Made by a program: the position numbers and the translations under genes. The notes under the pieces are model-generated. The model saw only the letters and a list, made by a program, of their open reading frames with translations. It was not told the DNA's origin and made no database searches. From assembly GCA_028564675.1 (NCBI GenBank), contig JAOVVO010000281.1:1-64000 (forward strand): 64,000 nt of DNA, in the 5' to 3' direction. Shown one piece after another: positions 50,901 through 62,694 of this stretch. This DNA is from Onchocerca lupi. Its lineage: Eukaryota; Nematoda; Chromadorea; Rhabditida; Onchocercidae. Within the stretch, counting starts at the first letter, position 1. Every line of letters begins with the position of its first letter.

Positions 50901-51861
50901 AAAAAAAAAAAAAAAAAAAGAAAACGGAAAAAATGGAAAGAATGTGTTGTAATGAAGAAAGCCTGATTGAGCACGAAAGTTAGTTAAATTGATGCTTTGA
51001 AATAATTTACAAAATGATTCATAAATTTTTTAGCAGTATAGATTTCTTCTCAAGAAGCACAGAAAACTCGAAATTATGTCTCAAATCAAATCTTAATGTT
51101 ATCCTACAGATTTGTAAAAACAATAAGTAAACAAGCAATAATGAAGAAAGTCATGGAATATAAAATTGGGAAAAAGAAGAATTAAAAAAAGTGAATAGTT
51201 TGAAAAAGATATAAACTTTCAAAAGAGAAAAAAAAATGAAAAAGAAAAAGGAGCAATTTCACACTCAAATATTACAGGTAAAATAAAAAGGAAAAAAAAA
51301 GTGGATTAAATTAGAACAAATTAAAGAGCAAAAAAAGTTTTACAATGATTAGTGATAAATGAATGAAAATTTTCAGAGGCAAAATGCTCAGTTGTTGGAA
51401 AATAGAAGAGAGCATTGAGACAATTTAGTAAAAAAATGAAGATGATGAGGATGACAAGTGAAATTCATATCCGATTGATCGTTCAAAAAAAAAGAAGTTA
51501 ATATTTAGCGAAAATGTGATGAGAATTGAAGCGAATGCATTGCTAGTACGAATGAGAAAAGCAAATAATGCGATTTTAGAAAAATCAAATTTTAAAGTAC
51601 AAATTAAATTTAAAAAATTTCAATCATTTGTTGATGATTTGTGAATTTCAGAGGTTATATTCTATTAATCTATAATGCACCAATAATAAAGAGAAAGCCT
51701 TATTGTTATTTCTAAACAAAACTAACTTGTAAAAGTTGAAATATTTCGATTATAGAAAACCCGAAGAATATATATATTATAATTTTTATGATTTTTTATG
51801 GTCTTGCGCAGAATAACAGAACAGCTTCAATAATTTTATTATTTTTAATATCCAAAACTAA
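44925..51861. other. Gene-poor upstream region of nck-1
   Basis: About 7 kb with no gene I can support: AT-rich DNA with many short A or T runs and low-complexity Lys- or Phe-coding frames (for example 46086-46274, 47759-47962 and 47837-48061). A slightly less AT-rich stretch at 48340-48560 has near-repeats GACAGAAGGCTA and GACAAAAGGCTACAT and a small hairpin (CAGAAGG, 4-base loop, CCTTCTG at about 48413-48430), but no known RNA. The nck-1 promoter presumably lies at the left end. Confidence 0.45.
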
Positions 51862-51931
51862 AGTTAATTTTGAAGTTAAAATAGATTTATGAAAGCAGTT
51901 AATTTTGAAGTTAAAATAGATTTATGAAAGC
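51862..51931. repeat. Exact 35-bp tandem duplication
   Basis: A 35-base unit beginning AGTTAATTTTGAAGTTAAAA and ending TTTATGAAAGC occurs twice head to tail with no difference seen, so the event is recent compared with other repeats in the window. Confidence 0.9.
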
Positions 51932-51984
51932 ATACTATTGAAATATTTATTTCAAAAATCTTTAATAAATTATTTCATTCTCAA

Positions 51985-52200
51985 TTAAATGAAAGAAAGA
52001 AAACATTATCATCAGTAATAAAACTATATTATTATGTTGAAATTGTAATCAAGACTTGCGAAAATAACTAATATTTAGGCATGGAGAGAGAAGAAAAATA
52101 GAAAACATTGTCATTAGCAATCAACTGCATTATTATATTGAAAAAGTCGAAACTGTAACAGAACCGTGAAATGACTAATATTCAGAAGGGAGGAAAAATC
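51985..52200. repeat. Diverged ~105-bp tandem pair
   Basis: Two units share in order GAAAACATTRTCATYAGYAAT, TATTATTATRTTGAAA, GTAAYMAGA and ACTAATATTYAG followed by a G/A-rich end. They are moderately diverged and lie next to the exact 35-bp duplication. Confidence 0.7.
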
Positions 52201-55200
52201 TAAACGGAAAATTAAACTAAATGAAACAAGATCCATATGATTCATTTCTTATCTATGAGCAACAGCGGAATGAATAACCCAGTGATCAATTTACGTGAAT
52301 ATTCTCTAATGATCGCTTATAACATCTTACTTGAGATTAATTTTATTTGAATTTCAATCAGTAATTTAATATCATTCAAATTAAAGATAAAAATGGCTCA
52401 TTCTATTGTCCAACAATCGATTTGTCTTTGTTAGAAAATCAATACGATATGCAAGGTTGAAATGTGAAGCAGCTTTAATGACCATCGATGAGAGAATGCT
52501 ATAAAGGCTACAAAGGCATATATCAAAATGAAATTTACTTCGATCAATATGAATAGGATGGATCCATCAAATGGACTGTAAATATCTGGCCCTCCAAAAT
52601 AAAGATTTCTAAAATACTTCAAATAATACCGCCTACAAAAATATCAACACATACATATATACACACACATAAACTCGCATACACTGCACACATACACACA
52701 CACACACACATACATAGACACATACACACAGACACAAATACATAGACTTATCATTTATCAATCGTATTTATGTAAACATTCCAACACCAAGCAATCTGAA
52801 AATTGAATTACAATTATCAAAATGATATAAAAATCGTTTACTCATCATTTATGTATCATTTGAATTCATAACATGGCCTAAGTATCAAATGATCGAATAA
52901 ATTAATATTCATTTTCATTTTTTTTGTATTTTATTATTTTTTATTTTATCCTTTAGCACATAAGTATCGCCAAAATATTTAAAATACTAAAGATATTAAT
53001 ATTTAAGAATTTTGAAGTACAGTGATCCGCACGATTAGAATTTCACTACTTTTCAAACTTTTTTTTCTAAACAAAGAAGAAAATATTTCTTCACCGTAAA
53101 TTCGTTAAAATGAAAATTTAAAATTAGCCATGACATTTGGCGTGTCATTCACATCAATGTGAACTGAGCGACACAGTGATTAAAATTGTTGCAGTTTTCG
53201 AACAAAATAGGATCGTTCTAAAAGACTGGAATGAAGGGAACATTTAGAGATTATGTGCTATAATCGTATGAAAAAGTATTTATCGGAAAATAAACCGGAA
53301 ATTAAAAGATATATTTTATTTTCATTGCGGATAATCGAAATTTGCAAGAACTAAAAGTATCATCCTGGTTTCCGTTTATAATATTACAATGAGGGAGACA
53401 AATATTATTTGTCTAATTAATATTTGATAAATAATATTTGAGAAATAGTACTTGATATTGATAATGTGACCTTAAGGCACAGTATGCCAACTTATTTTAT
53501 TTGGATATAATAAGTACAATGTTTATGCTAATATCTAAAAATTATTTTTGATACTTAATGTTTTAAAATGATATACATTAACTGATAATCAGGTAATTGT
53601 GAAATATTTTTTAATGGATTTTAGTATAAGGAAAAAAAAAGAGAAAAAAATTTGGATAATTAATTACTGAGCAATTTATTTCTTCCAAACTAACTTATCA
53701 GAAATAGACAAGACTAAATCTATGCGATATGCCGAAAAATCCGTACAAATCTTATTATACTTTTTTAAAACATGATAAAACTTCCTTTTTCTATTCTTCA
53801 CTTTTATTTAATATAATTTCATATATTCAGCAATATAATTTCATATAATAATTATTTCCGAATTCTTTCGACACTCTTTATCATAAATAAACTTTTGTAG
53901 AAAATATTTCATAGACTTTTTATTACAATGGAGGAAATCTTTTTCTTAAATTGGAGCAAATTTGAGGCAAAATAAAAGATTCTCACAAATAAATTCCCAT
54001 TATTTCTCAAGTTCTGAACAAAATTAATCAAATTTTCTCTCACTGATTAACAGCATCGAGCAATAAATATTATATGATCATGATAATTGATGATAACAGC
54101 TCTTTGAGATATATAATTAAACCCTTAGCATAGATTCATCCACAGATCGGAATACTGTAAAATAATTTTATGTAAATTTTTGCAATTTTTTAATAAAATT
54201 AATCGTGATTTTAAAATTATTTGAATTTTTGATTATAATAAAAATTAACTATCAACTTTTTTCACAGTAAAGATAATATAAGAAAATTGTCAAAAACATA
54301 CACACATATGCATATACATTCAATAAAAAGAAAAAGTAGTTGGCAAAGATATTATCATTTAGGTTCGAATAAAATTAAATGAAACTTTAAATTAAACAAA
54401 ATAAATAAAAATAGATGACATTGTCTTTAAGAGTGGAAGGATCAAACTACTTGTACTTCACTTCCTTCCTCCTTTCACCACGATATTTCTACTCTTTTAA
54501 AATGAATGCAAATATCTAATACTTCAAGGTCAAATCACTTACAAAACAGGTAAATTCAACAAAATCGATTTATCCAACTAAGGCAAATAATAAATGGAAA
54601 ATTTTTACAGAAGAAAAATTCATTTGGTAATAAAAATTAAAGAAGCAGAAAAGGTATTACCAGTCACTAAATTTTGATTCTGTTAGATAATCAATCAATT
54701 TGCAGTCGTAGTCGTATCTTCTATCTGGCGAAACCTTATCAATGGCGTTGAACTATTTGATTAAAAATGATCGAATTTAAAATACAAAAATTTATTCCAC
54801 ATAAAAATGTTATTATCCAAATTTCGTGACATATAAAATATTCATTTTGTATGCATAATTAAGAGACATTGGACATTTTAGCAATCATTTTATTAAAATG
54901 AACAAATCCATCAAATAAAAGTAATTTGATATAGACAAAAATCATTTATTAATAATTTCATTAATGCCAGTATCAATACTTGTTAATTATTAAAAATTAA
55001 TAATAGTTTAAGAATATCAAACTTCAATCATTCTTTTAATTATAAACTAATGTAAGCAAATCAGAGAAAAATTGTACATAAAATGTATCGTCCTTGGATG
55101 AATGCATTATCAGCGCGATAATAAACGTATATATGGCTTTGATATTATTTATTATAATAGCAGAAGGTTTTTTTTTCTTTCTCTCCCATAAAATTTCTCA

Positions 55201-56109
55201 TTAATGATAGAAAATTAATTATGACGCTGAAGGAATAAGAAAAAATGCAGTTTGTAATGAATCAATAAAAAAAAGGCTTTTAAAAAGAGTAGACTAAAGA
55301 GGAAATGTTAAGCTTTTAAAATTTCCCTAACTACTATCTATGATTAATTCCGAACAAGTCCATTAGTTCGCCAAAAATATCTCAACATTTATTGATCTTT
55401 TAAAAGCACCTTTTTTATACATCAAAACCTTCTTTATCTTTTTTTTTCAACTTTTTTGTCCTGCCGATGTCCGTTTATTTCACATCTGCAAGCACTTAGA
55501 GCTAATAGGACCGGTGGGAATTTTAAAAAGTTATCGAGAAAATCTCTCGAACTTTCTTCTCTTTCACTTTCTTTTACTTTACTTTATTTTCAGGACATTA
55601 GTATTGATAATCTTTAATAGTTAAAAAAAAAACTTTTAAATTTCGAAAATATAAATATGATTTATTGATAATATTCCACAAATAGGTGAAATTCATCAAA
55701 CAGGTGTGGAATGTTATCAATAAATCGTATTTAATTGTTGTTGATTCCTATCATACGACAGAAAAAAGCAACAATGATTAATGATATTTATGAAAAAGTA
55801 ATGAAGCATGTTTGAACAAGTTTTAAATAAAGAAAAACAGAATATTGGCATAAATTTGTTGCAATCGAAATCAAAAATGCGAAAATTCTCGATAAATTTG
55901 CAACTAAAAAAAGTATAAATACAGAGAATTTTGGAGAACATTCGAATATTACTTGGTGTGTAAGAGAAATGATGAGATTGAAAGAGAGATGAAAAATTAC
56001 AATGATAATGATAGTAATCAAGGATTACAACTGTGCAATCTGATGAATTTAAAATCATGCCTCTGTCCAACTGGCTCAAACACATATATAAAATATATAC
56101 TTCATCTAT
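52201..56109. other. Intergenic with one exon-like piece and a CA-rich tract
   Basis: No gene supported. The minus strand at 52634-52548 has an exon-like structure: TTTTTGTAG acceptor, about 31 open codons (including FGGPDIYSPFDGS and a hydrophobic run) and a GAA/GTAAAT donor, but I found no partner exons. A CA/CATA-rich microsatellite occupies 52645-52745. The rest is AT-rich. Confidence 0.4.
52645..52745. repeat. CA/CATA-rich microsatellite
   Basis: Mixed (CA)n, (CATA)n and (CACATA)n runs; the longest pure part is ACACACACACACACACA near 52695-52711. Confidence 0.85.
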
Positions 56110-56225
56110 ATGCACAACAAGGCTACATTTCGATTAATCTATATAACAAGGCTACATTTCGATTAGATATACAACAAGGCTAGATTTGGATTAGTCTCTA
56201 CAATAAGGCTAGATATAAATTAATC
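56105..56225. repeat. ~32-bp minisatellite, 4 copies
   Basis: Four units of AYAACAAGGCTACATTTCGATT plus about 10 variable bases lie in tandem; the first two are nearly identical in the core and the last two have CTAGAT in place of CTACAT. The plus open frame 55953-56183 partly depends on it. Confidence 0.85.
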
Positions 56226-56859
56226 CATTCACTACTTCATACGAGTTCATTACCACATCACATTCATATATTTATGCTTACATATCTTCTGTCCAATGTC
56301 CCAATATCCCCTATCCGGTCATTTATCTGATCGATAATCTTTCTCTCTCTCGTCCCATCTGCCGTATCAGTCATCTTCTAAACTCCTAATGTTATATGAA
56401 TAAATATCCAAGGATAATAATTACAGGAAATAGCTATTGAAACGAGAGTTATAGTTAGATATGTCAACAAATTGGTGACATTCAATGATGTTCATTTCAA
56501 TAAAAATAACATTATTAAAGTGGCACAAAATAATTGGCATAAAACCTGTTTGAAAATTTCATATAAAAAAAGATTTGCACAAAAAAATTAACAACGCTTG
56601 ACTCTGAAACAATCATCATCACTGCAAGTGATGTTTGATGATTAACACTTGGTTATATCCTGATTTGTTCATTTCCTCACTTATTGACTAATTCTATTGA
56701 TATTAATGCAGTATGACATAGATCTATCAGAAAATATATCAGTTCACCGGAATGGAATGAAATTATGATAAAATTATTGATTCAAATTAAACAATAAATT
56801 TATTACTTTCTCGGCCAAAAAAAAAAGAAAAAACTCAGCAAAAGAGAAAAAAAAACAAA
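56226..56859. other. Intergenic, nothing recognised
   Basis: AT-rich, with a short C-rich pyrimidine stretch near 56290-56375. No gene or repeat supported. Confidence 0.5.
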
Positions 56860-57405
56860 CAACAGTTGCAATTTCTCTATTAAATAAAATAAATTGCAAT
56901 AGCTGGAAGGAAGGATTTGTTTAATAATACATTTCTTTGATTTGACCGAGGATCAAAAAAACTGAATAATGAATTGCTAAGCAATTTTAGAAATCCCTAG
57001 TTTTGCTGATGGAGATTATAAAGATCACTCTAAAAAATTGAATAATTTTTTCATGCGAGAACAAAAATAATCAAGATTTGGAAAAATCCTTAAATTCCAA
57101 AGAAGGAAGTTTAAGCTAAAAATAATACATATAATGTCAAGCATGGATTAGTTTGAAAGAGTTTTTTTTTAGAATTAAGAAATTTCTTCAAATAAAAGAT
57201 AGTTGCAATTCTTTAATTAAAGAAAATAAATAGCAATGATTGGAAGGTAGGATAGGATATGTGTAATACGTTATGTCTTTAAAATCCATTTAAAATTTGA
57301 AGAAATTTTAAATAAGAAATAGTTGTATTTTCTTTATTAAATTAAATGGATAACATTAGCTAGAAGGAGGAGTATGTATATGTGATTTTTTAAAGTTCGT
57401 TCAAA
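56860..57405. repeat. Diverged dispersed/tandem repeat, 3 copies
   Basis: Three related segments begin near 56861, 57199 and 57318. Each has ATAGTTGCAATTTCTTTATT, AAATAAATTGCAATAGCT, GGAAGGAAGGAT and then ATGTGTAATA-like sequence followed by CTTTRAA. The last two are about 120 bp apart; the first is separated by about 240 bp of unrelated DNA. Confidence 0.65.
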
Positions 57406-60400
57406 ACTTAAAAAATTTTTTTCCAAATACTGATAAAATTTTTTTTTTCGAGGGATTTTTGAAAAAAAAATTTTTTTTTTTAAGATAAAATATGTATTTG
57501 TGTATGTGTAAATTAACGATAGATAAGTGGGAAAAGTGTATGATGCATTTCAGTTGAAGAGAAATTTATACATATATGTGTACAGATTAGATTATGATTC
57601 CAATTATAACCTTTTCATCGTCAACAGAGGAGGAAAAAAAAGGAAGGAAGGAAGAGGAAAAGAAGGAATGAATCAATTTATAGGAAAGGATAAAATGAAT
57701 TAGTAGATGAATGGATGAATGAATGAGTTATTTACTCAGAAAAGCCTAACTAACAAGCCATATTTGTTTCCGTTCCATAGAAACTTCATTAATAAGAAGA
57801 GAAAAAAGAGAATACTTTATTAGCCGAGTAGAGTTTTCATGCAAAAAAAGCTAGGCAAAGCAAAATGGATTTTGCAAAGAAAAGGGAAATAAATAATTGT
57901 TGCTTAATCTTTCGGAATTCTCTTCTTTTCGGAATATATTTCTAAGAAATTTTAGCTAGCGTTATCTATTCATCTTTAGTTTCCTATAAAATATATCTTT
58001 TGATTGCTAACTTCTCTTTTTCGGAATATAATTCCAAAAAATTTTGGTTAATATATTCTTCTCACTTTTAATTTGCCTTGAAATTTATTGTATGGACTTC
58101 CCTATTTCTTTTTTTTTTTTTTTCATATTTCCAAAAAATTTCAACTGACATACGCAAATTTCACGACATTTGTTTTCTTATCTTTAATCTTCTATGGACT
58201 ATATCTTGCGGAACTTCTATATTTTTCACTTATTGAAGTTATTCTTATTCAGGTCAAATTTCATACAAAATAATCATAATTATGGCGAATACATTGTAAT
58301 GGAAGGGAAAAAAAGATCTCTGATAATTACCAAATATCAAAAGATCAAAAAAATCCTGCGATCGAAATTAATTAGGGAAAATGGTGCATTCACATAACAA
58401 ATTTATAAATAATTTTATTAATTCATTAGTGCTCAAAAATTGCTGACTGCTCTCAAAACAAAAAAAAAAAAGTTCAACAGCAAGTTAAGCTAAGATTTTA
58501 GTGATGATATGATTATATTTATCTCAAATAAATAGTGGGAAAGATTAATTAATTACAAATGAAAGAAAATGAAAATATTAGGACCACAAAATCGGCGAGA
58601 AAATCATAACTAAACTAGAAGAGAATAAAAGACAAAAAGAGGAAATTGTGTCAATTAGCCGATTGATAATAACTTGACCGATCGAATGATAAAGATAAAT
58701 CAATACATGGACATATTTGATAATTACTGATAGCAATAAAAATTAAACAAAGAAATAAACAGGTTATCACTTCTATACAGAATCATTTAAAAAGACGGAG
58801 TAATGCATAAGACTAATAGTACAATAAGCACATTTGATCGACTGATATCATTGACGAAACCAACGATCATCGTTTTTGATGTAAACGATTTATCAACAAT
58901 CGAATTTGTCAATAAAAACTGAATTGTAAATTATCAAACTGTTTCTAATGATACATAGATCATAATTCGTTGTAACAAATTTGTACTACTACCAGCTATG
59001 CAAAATGATGGCAGTAACATAAACCGGAAGAGATTTTGAGAAGCAAAAATTAAGAAGCGTAAAGCAATTTAAGATTTTAAAATACAAACTGACAAGAAAA
59101 AATTAATTGTAACAGCTCAGATATCACCAAATAATTGTAGATTTGATTGATGCATCGGATAACATATGGTTAAAAATAAATTTATCAATTTGATAGATAT
59201 TTCGTACTATAAAATGATAGAAATTAATGAAAATTAATATGAAAAGATCGTGAAATACCAATTTTATGATTTCATATTCGAAGTTCAATAATTCTGGAAA
59301 GAAAAGTGATAATACCCAATGGCTATTTTTGTAAGATGAGATAATTGGCAGTACCAGAATTTGAAGGAAAGCAACTCCAATACAACAGAATACGACAGAC
59401 TTGAAAACTGAACAAAACATAATTCTTCTGCGAGCCAAGTATTTATTAAGATTTTATTTCACTTTTTTCATGACATCAGCAAAGATTTGAAAAAAGTGCC
59501 ACAGCGAGGTCTACGAATCAGTTGAAGCAGCGCAAATGATGTGATGATGAGAGAACCGATTGTTCTGATAAAAAATGAAAATTTGCAATTTGTGTCAGAA
59601 AAATCCGAAAAACACAATTAATGTAAACAAGGAGTGTTACAGATAAAGAAGTGCGTAGTTTCAAAGGGACCAACAAGCCGATGAACTTATTTACCGCCAG
59701 AGCAATAAACAAAAGGATAAATATATTTCCCGCCAAAACAAACATGTTTGCCACCAAAAGGAAAAAGGAAAAAAGAAGAAGTCCACTCGTCCTAACTAAT
59801 AAAGGATAAGCGTTCCTGCCAAAACGCTCCGATTAGCGGATAAACGAAATAAGTTTACCAATTATGAAATGATATGGAGATCAAGAGAGGGGGAGGAACA
59901 TCCGAAAGAATTTATAAGGTTAAATGAACCAACGTAAATGACATAATGATGAGCATATTGATGGTTTTAGTAACAGGGAAAATTTGTAGCTAACTACTTG
60001 ACTGAAATTATCAAATCGCGGTCACTTACATATTAGCTAAATTGGAACATTGGAATTTGGAATTCATTAAGAACTGCTGAAAAAGTTGCAGATACAGACG
60101 AAAAACAAACAGCAATAAATAGTTAATAAAATAATATAGAAGTTATTGAAAGGATTAATGAGAGAAAATGGAAAAAGAAGATGAAAGAGACGAAATATAA
60201 TGAGGGGAAGACATTACAATGATGACCTATAGTTTTGGCTACTTATCACCAAACCAGTTCAATCGAGGTTATCATTGATACTATCGGTCAAGGTTGTAAA
60301 TTGTTTGGGGTTATTCGGGGTCATCCTTTTTTGGTATTGTATTGATCGACGACGATCTTAATGGTACTTCTGAATCTGGAGTGAATCTAGATTTTTCAGA

Positions 60401-60438
60401 TTTATTTATTTTGAGTTCGCTAAAACGAAGATTCAATA
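57406..60438. other. Intergenic upstream of elc-1, with unassigned hydrophobic frames
   Basis: No gene I can name. Minus frames at 59757-59518 and 59438-59124 encode hydrophobic, membrane-like sequence (for example AGNIFILLFIALAVNKFIGL and VVFCCIGVAFLQILVLPII) and the surrounding DNA is less AT-rich than average; they could be exons of an unrecognised membrane protein or decayed mobile DNA. The last 200 bases before elc-1 (60240-60438) are also less AT-rich and probably hold its promoter and 5' UTR. Confidence 0.4.
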
Positions 60439-61295
60439 ATGGCAGGATCCGAAACAGGTAAAATTACTTACTTAGATTGAACATCATGCATTAGAATAAA
60501 TATTGACATCCTCTTACATTTTTTTTTACTAAACTAAAAGTTTAGCTATTGTAGATTTGTTAAGAATAGAAAACAGTCTATGTTATCATATCATTTCTCT
60601 GCAGTTTATGGTGGAGTCGAAGGACCCGATGCGATGTACGTGAAGCTGATCAGTAGTGATGGGCATGAATTTATCATTAAAAAAGATTTGGCACTAACAT
60701 CGGGTACCATTAAAGCGATGTTATCCGGACCTGGATCTTATTCAGAAAATGAAACAAACGAAGTTAATTTTAGGGAAATTCCGTAAGTTTATTGATTGAT
60801 TTTGACTCACAGAATATCAGGCTGCATGCTTCCCTTCAAAGAATTCTGTTTGTCCGATTCTGTAAGACTGACACGTGATAGCGTGGAAATGTGCTTGGGA
60901 TGTAAGACGTGGTTGTCTTGAAATAATGCCCAACAATCGTTAAAGAAAAAAAATGAGGAGAATAAAATGAATTATTTGCGATGCAGATAATTTTTTGGTA
61001 AGTTGTATAAATTAAGGTTCTAAACTTCATCTTATACTGCATTTTCATTGTAATATGTTTTACAGCAGAATATGGATAAAAGATTTCCAGCTTATAGCTG
61101 ATCATTGATCTAATTATAATTCAGTTTTTTATTTGTATCATTTTTACTTGCAGATCACATGTTCTACAGAAAGTATGCCAATATTTTGCATACAAAGTAC
61201 GCTATACAAATAGTGCAACAGAAATACCCGAATTTAGTATACCTCCTGAAGTAGCTCTCGAGCTCCTGATGGCAGCTAATTTTTTGGATTGCTAA
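60439..61295 (+). CDS. elc-1: Elongin C, 3 exons, 112 aa
   Basis: Skp1-like BTB/POZ-fold protein that pairs with Elongin B and joins SOCS/BC-box receptors to cullin-2/5 ubiquitin ligases, and is part of the elongin transcription-elongation complex. Exons: 60439-60457, 60605-60782, 61154-61295; phases agree and the product is 112 residues, the same length as human Elongin C. Recognisable blocks: YGGVEGPDAMYVKLISSDGH, EFIIKKDLALTSGTIKAMLS, NEVNFREIPSHVLQKVCQYF, and the C-terminal PEVALELLMAANFLDC that forms the BC-box contact surface. Splice signals are canonical (TCTGCAG, CTTGCAG acceptors; GTAAAA, GTAAGT donors). It stands alone, with a long gene-poor region upstream and the inverted repeat at 62.1-62.7 kb downstream. 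Confidence 0.97.
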
Positions 61296-62140
61296 TCTTC
61301 GATCACTTGTAACTTTATTAATGTAATAACTTTTCATCTCAATTGGTATTCCTTTACGAAACCATTAATTACCTAGTTTCAAAGGATACTGTTTTAGAAC
61401 GAATGAAAAGAACTTTTTTTTTATTTCTTATTATTCTATGATCAAACAACAATATTTTTATTCTGTCTTGCATTTATTAAACAATTCACTCTCATCTTTT
61501 CATGAACAATCTTCGTTAGCTTATTTTGTACAGTTTTTTTCTTTTTTTTTTTCTATCATTGGCTTAAAGTGCCAAATTTTTTGTAGCGTATAGAAATGTT
61601 TTGGCTTGTTTTTGCTCAGAATTCTTCAAAATCTCCTTTTTTGTCCTTAATTTTTATTGCGATGCATTAAATGTCTCTAATTATAAATCTTAGAAAGAGG
61701 GAAAAGAGACAAATTTCAATAAAAACATTTTGCTTCACCAATTAGTAGGGTCGTGTGAATATTTCTTCTTACCATTCTTATTGCTCACGTTCCAGTTATT
61801 AGTGAGAAAGTGACTGTGGTATATATTTTTATCTTTATCAGAGAAAAAGATTACTGCAGGAAGATTCGACTGATGCCTAATTATCTGTTACTATCAAGCA
61901 TGTAAATGATAAACTTATATTATTAAAATGATGATTTTTACATTTCGCTATCTGGTACTTCGACACGTTTTTTGAATTTTGTGGTTCTATTTTATTCGAA
62001 TTTTATGTTTAGCTGGAATAAAAGAAAATCTGAAAAAGAAGTATTCGAGAGCTTTCACGTAGAACTATTTGTAACTACTAATTATAAGTTACGTGTATAA
62101 ATCTGGTAAGAATTTAAGCATTTAATCCGAAGATTCGATC
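61296..62140. other. elc-1 3' region
   Basis: AT-rich downstream sequence. A canonical AATAAA lies at 61718-61723, 423 bases after the stop; T-rich tracts precede it at 61410 and 61540. Nothing else recognised. Confidence 0.45.
61718..61723 (+). terminator. Polyadenylation signal candidate, elc-1
   Basis: AATAAA, 423 bases downstream of the elc-1 stop and upstream of the inverted repeat, so a transcript ending here would not include the repeat. Confidence 0.35.
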
Positions 62141-62694
62141 ATTTGATTTGTTTCTCCTCTGTTAGGTTAGAAAAGTCCACTTCCATCAATGGTTTCAATG
62201 TTTTGTATACACCAGTCATTTTCTTTGTATCCTCTTAAAATAAAGCATAAAACTTTCTTTTGCAAAAATTCAGATATTTAACGACCGTCCTATAGATGTT
62301 TTTATTCCATGTTATCCTGCAGTGCAAACATTTTAATGTAAATAAAGTACGGAGATGCAAAAATATGGTACACAAGCATTTTGATGCCTGCTATATGTGT
62401 GTCAACCTGAACCAAAACCCTGCAACTGAATGCACAATTAAGAAATGGAATTTTTGAAAAATTTTTCTGTGAAAAATTAAAAAGAATCTTAGAATAAACG
62501 AATAGCTTTTCAACTCTAAGGTCGTATCTAAAAACATCTATCTATAGGACGATCGTTAGATATCTGAATTTTTGCAAAGGAAAGTTTTATGATTTGTTCT
62601 AAGATACAAAGAAAATGATTGCTGTACATAAAGCATTGAAACCATTGATGGAAGTAAACTTTTCTACCTAACAGAGGAAAAGCACATCAAGTTA
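62141..62694. repeat. Long imperfect inverted repeat (arms ~165 bp, loop ~224 bp)
   Basis: The left arm 62141-62304 and right arm 62529-62694 are reverse complements at roughly 85-90 percent by eye, with small indels. Shared blocks include TCCTCTGTTAGG, ACTTCCATCAATGGTTTCAA, CATTTTCTTTGTATC, TTTGCAAAAATTCAGATAT and GTCCTATAGATG. The loop (62305-62528) is unrelated to the arms and has no coding frame of note. The form is that of a foldback or MITE-like element, or a hairpin-RNA locus. I did not find clear terminal repeats or target-site duplications outside the arms. Confidence 0.88.

Noticed and set aside
55717..56115. 132-codon minus frame
   Set aside because: Low-complexity, partly inside the 32-bp minisatellite, with no splice context or recognisable domain.
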